This document shows, piece by piece, positions 1-8,499 of a stretch of DNA of 34,750 nucleotides (its first letter is position 1; the number at the start of each line of letters is the position of its first letter). The stretch lies in the NCBI GenBank assembly GCA_900542015.1, contig UQLY01000022.1:1-34750 (forward strand), written 5' to 3'. The notes under the pieces were generated by a model. It had not been told where the DNA came from and ran no database searches. It saw nothing but the letters and a program-made list of their open reading frames with translations. A program made the position numbers and the translations under genes. Source of the stretch: an uncultured Lachnospiraceae bacterium. Its GTDB lineage: Bacteria > Bacillota > Clostridia > Lachnospirales > Lachnospiraceae.

Positions 1-55
1 GTTTATTATAACGGTTTGTTTATGTTTGTGTCCACTTTTATAGTATAGATCCAAT

Positions 56-1114
56 GTGGAATTGAACAGGGATATTCTGGAAGAGATTCTGAAGGACGAA
101 TATGTGGTCGTTAAAGCGGAAAACGGCAAACGGGCGTTGGAAATCATAAAAGAACAGCAGGAAGAAATCGCGGTTATCCTGTTGGACCTGATTATGCCGG
201 AGCTGGACGGATTCGGGGTTCTGGAAGTCATGAAAGAAAATAAATGGATGGATAAAATCCCCGTTTTGATTATCAGCGGCGAAAATTCCGTAGAGACGGA
301 AGGAAAGTGCTTTGATTACGGGATTGCCGATTTTATCAAAAAGCCCTTTGACAACGCCCTGATCAAAAAGAGAGTAAAAAACGTGTCCGATCTGTTTTTA
401 TACAAGAATCATCTGGAGGAAAAGGTCCAGGCGCAGACGGAGACTTTGAGAAAGCAGTATAAGGTACTGCAGCTCCAGGCGGAAAGGCTGCACCAGAGCA
501 ATGAAAAAATCATCGATATTCTGGGTACGGTTGTGGAATATCGAAATTTGGAAAGCGGAGAGCATATTAACCGCGTTAAGGGATTTACAAAAATCCTTGC
601 TGCAAAATTGATGGAGGAATATCCGGAATACGGGCTTACGTCGGTAAACGTGGACATGATTTCTTCGGCTTCGGCGCTTCATGATATCGGCAAAATTGCC
701 ATTCCCGATCATATTCTGTTAAAGCCGGGCAGGCTGACGGCGGAGGAATTTGAATATATGAAATCCCATACCACAAGGGGCTGTGATATTTTGAAAAGCA
801 TTGAAGGCGTCTGGGATGATTCCTACGGAAAACTCAGCTACGAGATATGCAGGCACCATCATGAAAGGTATGACGGAAAGGGTTATCCTGACAGTCTGAA
901 GGGAGAGGAGATTCCCATCGCGGCGCAGATTGTTTCGGTTGCCGACGTGTATGACGCGCTGGTAACGGAGCGGGTATATAAGAGCGCATACAGCAAGGAC
1001 GAGGCGTTCCATATGATTATAAACGGAGAATGCGGGATGTTTTCTCCGAAGCTTCTGGAGTGCTTCCGGCATGTCCGCAAGGACTTTGAGGCGCTTGCAG
1101 ACAAGCAGAAATAA
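56..1114 (+). CDS. HD-GYP response regulator (c-di-GMP phosphodiesterase), N-terminus damaged
   Basis: Receiver domain (about residues 1-110), coiled-coil linker (about 115-155) and HD-GYP domain (about 160-345). Visible residues: phospho-acceptor D44 in LLDLIMP, S74, K96 of KKPF, the HD pair H209-D210, and HHERYDGKGYP at 268-278. The family hydrolyses cyclic di-GMP in the cytoplasm when activated by phosphorylation. The start used is GTG 56, with an in-frame stop at 41. The open frame begins at ELNRDIL, whereas receivers normally have a beta strand and an acidic pair (IVDD) just before this, so about 15-20 residues are missing. Remnants of that strand are readable in other frames upstream. 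Either the gene is frameshifted or the sequence at the window edge is faulty. The Hpt gene follows 53 bp downstream, which suggests a shared phosphorelay. Confidence 0.9.
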   Translation: MELNRDILEEILKDEYVVVKAENGKRALEIIKEQQEEIAVILLDLIMPELDGFGVLEVMKENKWMDKIPVLIISGENSVETEGKCFDYGIADFIKKPFDNALIKKRVKNVSDLFLYKNHLEEKVQAQTETLRKQYKVLQLQAERLHQSNEKIIDILGTVVEYRNLESGEHINRVKGFTKILAAKLMEEYPEYGLTSVNVDMISSASALHDIGKIAIPDHILLKPGRLTAEEFEYMKSHTTRGCDILKSIEGVWDDSYGKLSYEICRHHHERYDGKGYPDSLKGEEIPIAAQIVSVADVYDALVTERVYKSAYSKDEAFHMIINGECGMFSPKLLECFRHVRKDFEALADKQK

Positions 1115-1167
1115 GCGCAATAAAATCTGACAGGGAACATAATTTACGACAGAAACGAGGTAAGACA

Positions 1168-1524
1168 ATGGAGATTGGTCAATACATTGATGTGGCGGAC
1201 GCCGCAGGAAGGTTTATGAAAAACGACGGCATTTATAAGAAATTTCTCTTCCGTTTCCCGACCGAAAAGGGATTCGGAGAATTGTTTGAAACGCTGGAAA
1301 ACGGCACGACGGAGGAAGCGTTCCGCACGGCGCACACCATGAAAGGGCTTGCGGCGAATCTTTCCTTAAAATCCATCAACGAGATACTGGTGCCGATGAC
1401 GGAGGTATTAAGAGCAGGAGAAAGACCGCAGGAGGAGCAGGTCAAAGCGCTGAAAGCCGCTTATGAGGAAATGCTTCAGGTTATAGAACGGATTCAGACG
1501 GAAAATATTCCGTTGTTTTCATAA
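1168..1524 (+). CDS. Hpt-domain phosphotransfer protein
   Basis: A 118-residue all-helical protein consisting of one histidine phosphotransfer domain. The signature is AHTMKGLAANL at 55-65, with H56 as the phosphorylated histidine and the usual K/G two to four residues later. Such proteins shuttle phosphate between a hybrid histidine kinase and a response regulator. The start has a GAGG Shine-Dalgarno about 7 bp upstream. It follows the HD-GYP response regulator closely and probably serves it, with a hybrid kinase likely just before the window. The domain call is secure; the partner is inference. Confidence 0.88.
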   Translation: MEIGQYIDVADAAGRFMKNDGIYKKFLFRFPTEKGFGELFETLENGTTEEAFRTAHTMKGLAANLSLKSINEILVPMTEVLRAGERPQEEQVKALKAAYEEMLQVIERIQTENIPLFS

Positions 1525-1664
1525 GCCGGGAATCCGGTGAAATGGGACCGGGTCGGAGAGACATTTTATACAGAAATATTTTGCGCGGACCGGGATAATA
1601 TTGGAAATTCCTGTCAATACTATAAAGACCAAAGCGAAAAACGACGGCAGAAAGGATGGTATTT

Positions 1665-1853
1665 ATGGGAAATCAGGATATGCCAATGGGATTTTCATTT
1701 TCCATGTCCGCAAACGAGAAGGCGCTGGATCATTTTGCGAAAATGAATGAGGAGGAACGGACCAGGGTCATAGAACAGGCGCGGAACGTGACCTCTAAGC
1801 GTGAAATGGAACAGTTGATTCAAAGGCTCGGAGAGGGCGACAGTTTTTGTTAG
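1665..1853 (+). CDS. Small conserved protein of unknown function
   Basis: 62 residues beginning MGNQDMPMGF, then a helical charged segment ending in C. The overall pattern (DMPMGF, then 'EEERTRVIEQARNV' and 'MEQLIQRL') resembles small uncharacterised proteins I associate with Lachnospiraceae, but no function is known to me. I chose ATG 1665 because AAAGGA at 1651-1656 is spaced 8 bp from it; the earlier ATG at 1656 lies inside that ribosome binding site. It is the last gene before a strong hairpin terminator. Confidence 0.7.
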   Translation: MGNQDMPMGFSFSMSANEKALDHFAKMNEEERTRVIEQARNVTSKREMEQLIQRLGEGDSFC

Positions 1854-1931
1854 TAAATCGCGGAAACGATAAGTAATGCGGCGATTAAGGTAATTTTCAA
1901 CGATTTCGGACAGGCGGAGTTGTCATAGTGA

Positions 1932-1993
1932 GAAAAAATAAATATCAAAGGAAACACGCTTTTATAAAGGTTTCCTTTGATATTTATTTTTTC
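1932..1993 (+). terminator. Perfect 24-bp hairpin terminator (repeat family copy A)
   Basis: Arms 1932-1955 and 1970-1993 are perfectly complementary, with a 14-base loop that can fold further (CTTT-TAT-AAAG). The right arm ends in a T-rich run and the left arm starts with an A run, so it can terminate in both directions. The inner arm (ATATCAAAGGAAAC) and the loop are shared with the hairpin at 12225-12287. Confidence 0.88.
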
Positions 1994-2078
1994 TTATTCG
2001 GCAGCTTTGGCTGTTTTTTTATTTTCGGATGGCTGGCTGATTTGGGACAATATTGGCTGGCCGATTTTTGTCAGGAGA

Positions 2079-2128
2079 TTGACAAAACATTATTATTGTA
2101 ATAGTATGTATTTAGCAATACTAAATAC
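2079..2128 (+). promoter_or_regulatory. Promoter with palindromic PadR-type operator
   Basis: TTGACA (2079-2084), 17-bp spacer, TAGTAT (2102-2107). Directly downstream is the perfect inverted repeat GTATTTAG (2108-2115), 5-bp gap, CTAAATAC (2121-2128). A second overlapping dyad, TAGTAT (2102-2107) with ATACTA (2118-2123), includes the -10. The position suits autorepression by the PadR protein encoded 42 bp downstream. Basis: promoter and dyads seen; regulator assignment inferred. Confidence 0.75.
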
Positions 2129-2169
2129 AAAAGCGTGGACGATATAAAAAGCGGATAGGTGGCGATTGG

Positions 2170-2505
2170 GTGCAGGGACGCTATGAACAGCAGATGAAAA
2201 AGGGCGTTTTGGAAATGCTGGTTTTGAAGCAGTTGGAAAAAGAAGAAAAATACGGATACCAACTGATCAGTCAGCTAAAAGAGAAAAGCGGTGGGATGTT
2301 TACTCTGAAGGAGGGAACTCTCTATCCCATTTTATACAGGCTTGAGGACGACGGGCTGGTGGTCAGCCGCTGGAGCGAGCCGGCGGGCAGGGAAGTCTCC
2401 AGAAAATATTACGGCATTACGCAGGAAGGCAAAAAGGGACTGGAGGAGTTGGAGTCGCTTTGGAGACGTTTTTCAAAACAGGTATCGGATATGATGGAGG
2501 GATAA
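2170..2505 (+). CDS. PadR-family transcriptional regulator
   Basis: A 111-residue winged-helix repressor. The PadR signature is clear: KYGYQLISQL at about 27-36, LKEGTLYPILYRLEDDGLV at about 46-64 and RKYYGITQEGK at about 78-88. It binds DNA as a dimer and usually represses its own operon in response to small molecules or envelope stress. The GTG start at 2170 follows an AGGTGG site; ATG 2194 is an alternative that would remove the first helix. The stop is 2 bp before the next start, so the genes are translationally coupled. The palindrome at the promoter is its probable operator. Confidence 0.92.
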   Translation: MQGRYEQQMKKGVLEMLVLKQLEKEEKYGYQLISQLKEKSGGMFTLKEGTLYPILYRLEDDGLVVSRWSEPAGREVSRKYYGITQEGKKGLEELESLWRRFSKQVSDMMEG

Positions 2506-2507
2506 GA

Positions 2508-3158
2508 ATGAATCAGGAACAGTATGTAAAAGCGGTATTAAAGAAATTAAAATGCAGCGGCGGAAAAAAGAAAGAAATCCGCAGGGAGCTGGAAGCCGAC
2601 ATCGCCGCGGCGTTGGAAGGCGGAGAAACATGGGAAGCGGTCAGGAGCCGCATGGGAGAAGCGTCTGCGGTGGCGGCGGAATTTAACGACAACTTCCCGC
2701 AAGAAGAACTCAATGCGGCAAAAAGGAAAAAGGGCTGGACGGTCGTGGGAATTGTAGCGGCGGTTCTGATCGTTTTTGCCGCCGTCGGATTTTTTGCCGT
2801 GCCCAAAAGCTATCCTATTGAACAGCGCGGGAACTATTCCGAGGCGCAGGTTATAGAACGGGCAAAAACCATTATCGACCGTTTCAATGAAGAAGACTAT
2901 GAGGCGATCCGGGAAATGTGCGCTACAGAAGAGATGGCGCAGGTCATGACAGAGGAAAATCTGGCGGATGCAAGAAACATGTGTGGAGAAAACTGGGGGA
3001 GCTTTGTTTCCTATGGAAACGCTTATTCGGCTGAAGTCGTTCAGATGGGCGTCTCCATGGCGGTCGTTCAGATCAATGCGACATATGAGAATACAGGGAT
3101 TACCTATACGATTTCTTTTGATAAAGATCTGAAACTGTGCGGGTTTTATATGAAATAG
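2508..3158 (+). CDS. Membrane-anchored protein with DUF3887-like C-terminus
   Basis: 216 residues. An N-terminal helical segment (about 1-60) resembles the cytoplasmic HAAS/DUF1700-type domain found beside PadR regulators. One membrane segment lies at about 77-98, followed by an extracytoplasmic domain (about 110-216) whose 'RFNEEDYEAIREMC' pattern is typical of DUF3887. Such PadR-associated proteins are thought to help control the regulator or envelope functions, but the exact role is unknown. Start ATG 2508 has GGAGGG at 2497-2502, inside the end of padR; a longer frame from 2460 would bury this site. Confidence 0.82.
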   Translation: MNQEQYVKAVLKKLKCSGGKKKEIRRELEADIAAALEGGETWEAVRSRMGEASAVAAEFNDNFPQEELNAAKRKKGWTVVGIVAAVLIVFAAVGFFAVPKSYPIEQRGNYSEAQVIERAKTIIDRFNEEDYEAIREMCATEEMAQVMTEENLADARNMCGENWGSFVSYGNAYSAEVVQMGVSMAVVQINATYENTGITYTISFDKDLKLCGFYMK

Positions 3159-3179
3159 GAGAAAGGGAAGGAAAATAGG

Positions 3180-3557
3180 ATGGGTTTCTGGATATTTATG
3201 TTGCTGTGCGATATGCTTCTGCCTTTGATGTTAATAGGATTCGGACAATGGTTGATCAGACGTCCTCCCGAAAAAATAAACGGCGTGTACGGCTACCGGA
3301 CCCCAATGTCCATGAAAAATCAGGATACATGGATAGCGGCGCAGCGCTATTGCGGACGCTTTTTTTATAAAAGCGGCATGGCGGCTTTGCCCGTTACGTT
3401 TGTGCTTCAGTTCCTGACGTTCGGGAAAAGCCAAGACGTAACAGCCGCAGCGGGCAGCGGGATCTGTATTATGCAATTGCTGCTTTTGATCGGCGCGGTC
3501 GTTTTTACGGAACATGCCTTACATAAGGAGTTTGATAAGGACGGAAAGAGAAAATAA
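3180..3557 (+). CDS. SdpI/YhfL-family membrane protein
   Basis: 125 residues with three hydrophobic segments (about 4-24, 60-82, 92-112). Between the first two lies the family motif: INGVYGYRTPMSMKNQDTW at about 35-53. SdpI proteins include the Bacillus immunity protein against the SdpC toxin, but most members are of unknown role. It starts 21 bp after the DUF3887-like gene in the PadR-led operon, behind a GGAAGG-type site. Function beyond the family is not assigned. Confidence 0.82.
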   Translation: MGFWIFMLLCDMLLPLMLIGFGQWLIRRPPEKINGVYGYRTPMSMKNQDTWIAAQRYCGRFFYKSGMAALPVTFVLQFLTFGKSQDVTAAAGSGICIMQLLLLIGAVVFTEHALHKEFDKDGKRK

Positions 3558-3615
3558 AAAAAGAATATGAAAAACGTCTTTGCCAGTGGTATAATAGGAC
3601 AGCGGAGGAATGGAT

Positions 3616-4005
3616 ATGAGAATAGATCATATTGCTTTGTATGTCAGGGATTTAGAAGCGGCGAAGGCGTTTTTTTTACGCTATTTCAAAGCGGTATCCA
3701 ATGAAAAGTATGAAAATTCAAAAACGGGTTTTCGGTCCTATTTTCTTACCTTTGAGGACGGCGGACGGCTGGAAATCATGACGAAACCGGGATTGAAGGA
3801 AAGGGCGGCGGCACGGGAGGACGAATCTTTGGGATTTGCCCATATGGCGCTTGGGGTAGGAAGCAAAGAGAAGGTGGATGAACTGACGGCATGTCTTGCG
3901 GCGGACGGATACCGGACCTTGAGCGGACCGCGGACGACGGGGGACGGATATTATGAAAGCTGTGTGGAGGGACCGGAAGGCTGCCGCATTGAGCTTACAA
4001 TCTGA
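3616..4005 (+). CDS. VOC-superfamily (glyoxalase-like) protein
   Basis: 129 residues with two beta-alpha-beta-beta-beta modules. Each carries candidate metal ligands in the usual places: H5 in RIDHIALYV, E in RLEIMTKP, H in GFAHMALGV and E in CRIELTI. These fit a metal-dependent lyase, dioxygenase or resistance enzyme of the SMU1112c/YaeR type, but the substrate cannot be read. Start ATG 3616 is chosen because GGAGG at 3604-3608 lies 7 bp away; ATG 3610 is too close. TATAAT at 3590-3595 is a possible -10, with no good -35. The AlkD-like gene follows after 15 bp. Confidence 0.85.
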   Translation: MRIDHIALYVRDLEAAKAFFLRYFKAVSNEKYENSKTGFRSYFLTFEDGGRLEIMTKPGLKERAAAREDESLGFAHMALGVGSKEKVDELTACLAADGYRTLSGPRTTGDGYYESCVEGPEGCRIELTI

Positions 4006-4020
4006 TAAAGGAAAGAGAGT

Positions 4021-4773
4021 ATGAAAGAGCAGACAAGAGCGTTTTTAATAGAAAACAGCGAAGAGGAATATAGAGAATTTTCTAAGGGGCTGGTGCCCGG
4101 GGATATCAATATGCTGGGGATTCGCCTGCCCCTTTTGCGAAAAAAAGCAAAAGAGTTAGCAAAGGGTAACTGGAAGGGAGAACTGGAGACGGAGGATCTT
4201 TATTTTGAGGAAATTATGCTGAGGGGAATGATGATCAGCTACGCAAAAGGTTCTTTGGAGGAAATGATTCCCTATATCAAAGATTTTATTCCGCGCGTAA
4301 ATAACTGGTCCGTCTGCGACAGCGTGTTTTCCAAAATGGACGTGCTGCGGACGGACAGGGAAAGAACGTGGGAATTGATCCAGCCTTATCTGTATTCTGA
4401 CAGGGAATTTGAAGTCCGCGTGGGAATCATCATTATGATGCAGCATTTGTTAAGGTGCGATGAGCAGGGAAAAACCATGAAAAGGCTTCGTACTGTTTCC
4501 TGGGAGGATTGCGTATCGGCAGAGGAAACGCCGGGAACTTATCTGCATAGGATTCTGGAGGCTTTAAACAGAGAATTTACGCAGTATTATGCGTCTATGG
4601 CGGCGGCGTGGACGATTGCGGAGGCGTTTTGCTGCTATCCTGCGGCTGTTTACGCTTTTTTGCAGGATAACCGGCTGGACGACGAGACGTATAACCGTTC
4701 TCTGCGAAAAATCACAGAATCCCTGATTCCCGAGCCGGAGGTAAAGGACAGGATTAGAAAGATGAAACGGTAG
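4021..4773 (+). CDS. DNA alkylation repair protein, AlkD-like HEAT-repeat family
   Basis: 250 residues, all helical. Family landmarks are LGIRLPLLRKKAKELAK at about 32-48, a 'YFEEIMLRGMMISYAK' helix, NNWSVCDSVFSK at about 98-109 and the 'FEVRVGIIIMMQHLL' helix at about 127-142. AlkC/AlkD-like proteins remove alkylated bases without base flipping in the characterised members. This belongs to the broad Firmicute branch, whose activity is mostly untested. It sits between the VOC gene and an ABC exporter pair with 8-15 bp gaps, suggesting one transcript. The family call is good; the enzymatic role is inferred from family. Confidence 0.85.
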   Translation: MKEQTRAFLIENSEEEYREFSKGLVPGDINMLGIRLPLLRKKAKELAKGNWKGELETEDLYFEEIMLRGMMISYAKGSLEEMIPYIKDFIPRVNNWSVCDSVFSKMDVLRTDRERTWELIQPYLYSDREFEVRVGIIIMMQHLLRCDEQGKTMKRLRTVSWEDCVSAEETPGTYLHRILEALNREFTQYYASMAAAWTIAEAFCCYPAAVYAFLQDNRLDDETYNRSLRKITESLIPEPEVKDRIRKMKR

Positions 4774-4781
4774 GTAAAAAT

Positions 4782-6584
4782 ATGTTTTCGTACTTGAAAA
4801 AATATTGGCTGTTTTTGATTTTGACACCGTTATTTATGGTGGGAGAGGTGTTCATGGACTTATGGCAGCCCCGCCTGATGAGCATAATTGTCGACGACGG
4901 CGTGCTTGGGCTGAATAACGGCGGCGTCGGGGACCTGGGGCTGGTTATCAGGACCGGGCTGCAGATGATCGGGCTGGTCGCCTTAGGAGGCGTCTGCGGC
5001 ATTGTGTCCGGCGTACTTGGAAACTATTGCAGCCAGAATTTCGGGAATGATCTGCGTAAGGACACCTTTGCAAAGATCATGTCCTTTTCTTTTGCCCAGA
5101 CGGACCGGTTTTCTACGGGATCGCTGGTAACAAGGGTAACCAATGACATTACCCAGGTGCAGAATTTGGTTTCCATGAGTATCCGCGGATTCGTCCGGAC
5201 CTTTTTGCTGTTCGGGGGCGGCATCGTCTGTATGCTTTCGTTGAACCTGAAATTCGGCACGGTGGTATTTTGCGCCTTTATTCCGGTTATGGGCTGCGTT
5301 GTGTTTTTTATGAAAAAATCGGACCCGATGTTCGGGATGCTGCAGAAAAAACTGGACCAGGTCAATCATGTCATGCAGGAAAACGTGTCGGGCGCAAGAG
5401 TGGTTAAGGCTTACGTCAGGGAGGAGCATGAGACCGGGCGGTTTCATGAGGCAAACGACGGGCTGGTAACAACCCAGTTGAAGGTGCTTGAGCTGTTTGC
5501 TTTTATGACGCCGATTATGAACGTGATTTTAAATATTGCGGTCGTTGCGGTCATCAAAACGGGCGGCATTTTAGTGGAAAACGGAGAGGCGACGCCGGGC
5601 AACGTCATGGCGGCGATTACCTATTTGACGCAAATACTGAACGCGGTTATGAGAACGGTCATGATCTTTCAGACCGTTTCCAGAGGAAACGCCTCCGCAA
5701 AAAGGATTCGGGAAGTGCTGGATTGCCCCGAGGATTTGCGGGACGGCGGCGCGGATGAAAAGCGCGGTGCTGACGGAGAAGATGGCGTCTGCAAAGACAA
5801 CGGCGCGTCCGGGCAAATGGAAGAGGCGGCGCGGGGCGAAGTGCGGTTTGAACATGTTACCTTTGCCTATCCCGGCGGAAGCGGGGAGCCTGTATTGAAG
5901 GACATCAGTCTTACCGTTCATCCCGGCGAGACCCTGGGCGTGATCGGAGCTACCGGATGCGGCAAATCCACCCTGGTAAATCTGGTCCCGAGATTTTTTG
6001 ATCCTGTAGAGGGCGATGTATTCGTGGACGGAAAAAACGTAAAGGACTATACGAAGCGGGAATTGAGAAATAAGGTTGCCATTGCCCTGCAAAAAAGTGA
6101 AATCTATTCGGTTTCCGTCAGGGAAAATATTTTATGGGGGAATCCTGCTGCGGACGACGAGGCGCTGAAACGGGCGGCGAGAACCGCGCAGGCATGGGAT
6201 TTTATTGAAAAAATGCCGGAAGGCATGGATACCGTGATTACCCAGCAGGGAACGAGTCTGTCCGGAGGGCAGAAACAAAGAGTCGCCATCAGCCGCGCCG
6301 TGCTTCGGGAAGGGGAAATCCTGATTCTGGACGACGCCACAAGCGCGCTGGATCTGAAGACGGAAGCGAAACTTTATGAAATGCTTGCAGAAAACTACGG
6401 AGGCATGACGAAAATTATCATCGCACAGAGAATTGCGTCCATTCGCAATGCGGACCGGATCGCGGTCATGGAGGGCGGCAGGATTGCCGCCTGCGGCAGC
6501 CATGACAGGCTGTTAGAGACCTGTGAGATATATAGGGAGATTTATCAGTCTCAGTTAAGGGACGGAGGTGAACGGCATGGCTGA
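4782..6584 (+). CDS. Heterodimeric ABC exporter subunit A (degenerate ATP site)
   Basis: 600 residues: an exporter-type membrane domain with six predicted helices (about 1-310), then a nucleotide-binding domain (about 350-590). Walker A is GATGCGKST (K395), the signature is LSGGQ at 493-497, and Walker B is ILILDDATS with D517-D518. The residue at the catalytic glutamate position is D518, as in the non-hydrolysing subunit of TM287/288- and BmrCD-type exporters. A linker of about 40 residues (about 325-365), rich in D, G, K and A, precedes the NBD and looks like a poorly conserved insertion. It overlaps the second subunit gene by 8 bp. The substrate is unknown, probably a drug, lipid or peptide. 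Confidence 0.93.
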   Translation: MFSYLKKYWLFLILTPLFMVGEVFMDLWQPRLMSIIVDDGVLGLNNGGVGDLGLVIRTGLQMIGLVALGGVCGIVSGVLGNYCSQNFGNDLRKDTFAKIMSFSFAQTDRFSTGSLVTRVTNDITQVQNLVSMSIRGFVRTFLLFGGGIVCMLSLNLKFGTVVFCAFIPVMGCVVFFMKKSDPMFGMLQKKLDQVNHVMQENVSGARVVKAYVREEHETGRFHEANDGLVTTQLKVLELFAFMTPIMNVILNIAVVAVIKTGGILVENGEATPGNVMAAITYLTQILNAVMRTVMIFQTVSRGNASAKRIREVLDCPEDLRDGGADEKRGADGEDGVCKDNGASGQMEEAARGEVRFEHVTFAYPGGSGEPVLKDISLTVHPGETLGVIGATGCGKSTLVNLVPRFFDPVEGDVFVDGKNVKDYTKRELRNKVAIALQKSEIYSVSVRENILWGNPAADDEALKRAARTAQAWDFIEKMPEGMDTVITQQGTSLSGGQKQRVAISRAVLREGEILILDDATSALDLKTEAKLYEMLAENYGGMTKIIIAQRIASIRNADRIAVMEGGRIAACGSHDRLLETCEIYREIYQSQLRDGGERHG

Positions 6585-8391
6585 TTCGCAGGAAAAAACT
6601 CAGAATTACAGACTTCCGGGTATGCGCGGACCAAGGGAGCCCCTGACGGTGGAAAAGGCGGACAACGGGAAGAAAACCGTAGGAAGACTGATGGTTTATT
6701 TTCGGGACCGGATGCGTCTGATCGCGGGGCTGACGGCGGCGGTTGCCGTTGCCGTGGTCTGTATGGTGTATGCGCCCAAGCTGCAGATTGCGGCGATTGA
6801 TCTGATTACCCAGGGGAAGATGAAGGAATTGTCCGGGGTGCTTGCGGTGATGCTGATTGTATATGGAATCCATGGGCTTGCCACCTATTTGCAGAGTATA
6901 ACGGGCGCGAAGCTCAGCCAGGCGGTTGTTAAGAAACTGCGGGAGGATTTGTTTGGCAGGGTTGTGCGCCTGCCGGTTTCTTATCTGGACCGCCATTCCC
7001 ATGGAGATATCATGAGCCGCATGACCAACGATGTAGAAAATATTTCCAACATGGTGTCCCAATCCATGAGCTCCATGGTGTCCGGCGTGCTGACCATTCT
7101 CGGTACGGTTTTCATGATGGTATGGATCTGCCCGCAGCTTGCGCTGCTTTCCTGCGTGACGGTCATTTTGACGATCCTTGCCACGAAGTATCTGTCAAAG
7201 GCAATGCAACGGTTTTTCAGGAAGAGGCAGGAGCTTTTGGGAGAGATCAACGGAACCGTCGAGGAAATGGTAACGGGTTATCGGACGGTAACGGCATATA
7301 ACAGGCAGGATGCGGTAATGGCGGATTTTTGCAAGACCTCGGACGAATTGACGAAGGCGGGGATCGCAGCCGAGTTTTTAAGCGGTTCCATGGGTCCCGT
7401 CATGAATGTCATCAATAATATCGGTTTTGTGATTATCGCGGCGTTTGGCGGCTATTATGCGATCAGGGGCGTGATTTCGGTGGGCACCATTTCGGCGTTT
7501 ATCGTTTATGCCAAGCAATTCGGGAGACCCATTGAAGAACTGGCGCAGATCTATGGACAGATACAGACGGCGATAGCCGGAGCGGAAAGAGTGTTTGCCC
7601 TTATGGACGAACCGTCGGAGGACCGAAGCGGAGAGCGGAGCATTGATGAGGCTGCGGGCGTCGTTACTTTTGAAGACGTGCATTTTTCCTATTTGCCGGG
7701 AAAGGAAGTGCTTCACGGCTTTGACTTTGACGTGCGCGCCGGACACAAGATCGCGCTGGTGGGCGCTACGGGAAGCGGGAAAACCACGGTGGTCAACCTC
7801 CTGATGCGCTTTTATCAGCCGGACAGCGGGTCGATCAAAATCGACGGCGTGGATATCCGGGACATTGCCTGTGACAATCTGCGTAAAAATATTGCCATTG
7901 TATTGCAGGATACGGTTTTATTTTCGGATACCGTGGAAAACAATATCCGGTATTCCAATCCCGAAGCGGGAGAGAAAGAGCTGGAAGAGGCGGTCAGGTT
8001 GAGCTATTGCACCGATATGATCCGGCATCTGCCTAAGGGAGCAGAGACTATGCTGACCGAAGGCGGACAGAATCTTTCCCAGGGACAGAGGCAGTTGTTG
8101 TCCATTGCAAGGGCGTTTCTGGCGAACCCGCGCATTCTCATACTGGACGAGGCGACCTCCAGCGTGGATACCAGGACGGAAAAGCATATTCAGGACGCCA
8201 TGGTCAACCTGATGAAAGACCGGACCAGCCTGATTATCGCCCACCGCATTTCCACGATTCAGGACGCCGACTGCATCGTTGTCATGGACGCGGGCAGAAT
8301 TGTGGAAATCGGGAACCACGATGAATTGCTGCGGCAAAAAGGAAGATATTATGAACTGTATATGACGCAGTTTGCGGGCAATGCGACGTAA
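6577..8391 (+). CDS. Heterodimeric ABC exporter subunit B (catalytic ATP site)
   Basis: 604 residues with the same membrane-plus-NBD layout as its neighbour. Walker A is GATGSGKTT (K402), the signature is LSQGQ at 500-504, and Walker B is ILILDEATS with D524 and the catalytic E525. The N-terminal cytoplasmic extension (about 40 residues) contains PGMRGPR, common in this subunit type. Start ATG 6577 is supported by GGAGG at 6564-6568; GTG 6568 lies on that site. With subunit A it should form one consensus and one degenerate ATP site. No convincing terminator follows before the next promoter. Confidence 0.93.
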   Translation: MADSQEKTQNYRLPGMRGPREPLTVEKADNGKKTVGRLMVYFRDRMRLIAGLTAAVAVAVVCMVYAPKLQIAAIDLITQGKMKELSGVLAVMLIVYGIHGLATYLQSITGAKLSQAVVKKLREDLFGRVVRLPVSYLDRHSHGDIMSRMTNDVENISNMVSQSMSSMVSGVLTILGTVFMMVWICPQLALLSCVTVILTILATKYLSKAMQRFFRKRQELLGEINGTVEEMVTGYRTVTAYNRQDAVMADFCKTSDELTKAGIAAEFLSGSMGPVMNVINNIGFVIIAAFGGYYAIRGVISVGTISAFIVYAKQFGRPIEELAQIYGQIQTAIAGAERVFALMDEPSEDRSGERSIDEAAGVVTFEDVHFSYLPGKEVLHGFDFDVRAGHKIALVGATGSGKTTVVNLLMRFYQPDSGSIKIDGVDIRDIACDNLRKNIAIVLQDTVLFSDTVENNIRYSNPEAGEKELEEAVRLSYCTDMIRHLPKGAETMLTEGGQNLSQGQRQLLSIARAFLANPRILILDEATSSVDTRTEKHIQDAMVNLMKDRTSLIIAHRISTIQDADCIVVMDAGRIVEIGNHDELLRQKGRYYELYMTQFAGNAT

Positions 8392-8431
8392 AATATATTT
8401 TCCGGCTTGTTTTTTTCGGAACATTTAGACA

Positions 8432-8459
8432 TTGACAGACGAAATTCTCATGTTATACT
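8432..8459 (+). promoter_or_regulatory. Sigma-A promoter of the BMP lipoprotein gene
   Basis: TTGACA (8432-8437), 16-bp spacer, TATACT (8454-8459), about 40 bp before the start at 8500. A strong AGGGAGG ribosome site lies at 8484-8490. I see no riboswitch in the short leader. Confidence 0.8.
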
Positions 8460-8499
8460 AATTGCATAATCATTCAGAGAAAGAGGGAGGATAAAAATT

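Noticed and set aside
1537..1746. A 69-codon frame between the Hpt gene and the small protein
   Set aside because: It has no ribosome site, no family pattern, and overlaps the better supported gene starting at 1665.
8399..8423. Possible terminator after the ABC exporter (TTCCG...CGGAA)
   Set aside because: Only a 5-bp stem with a T-rich loop and no U-run after it; too weak to call.
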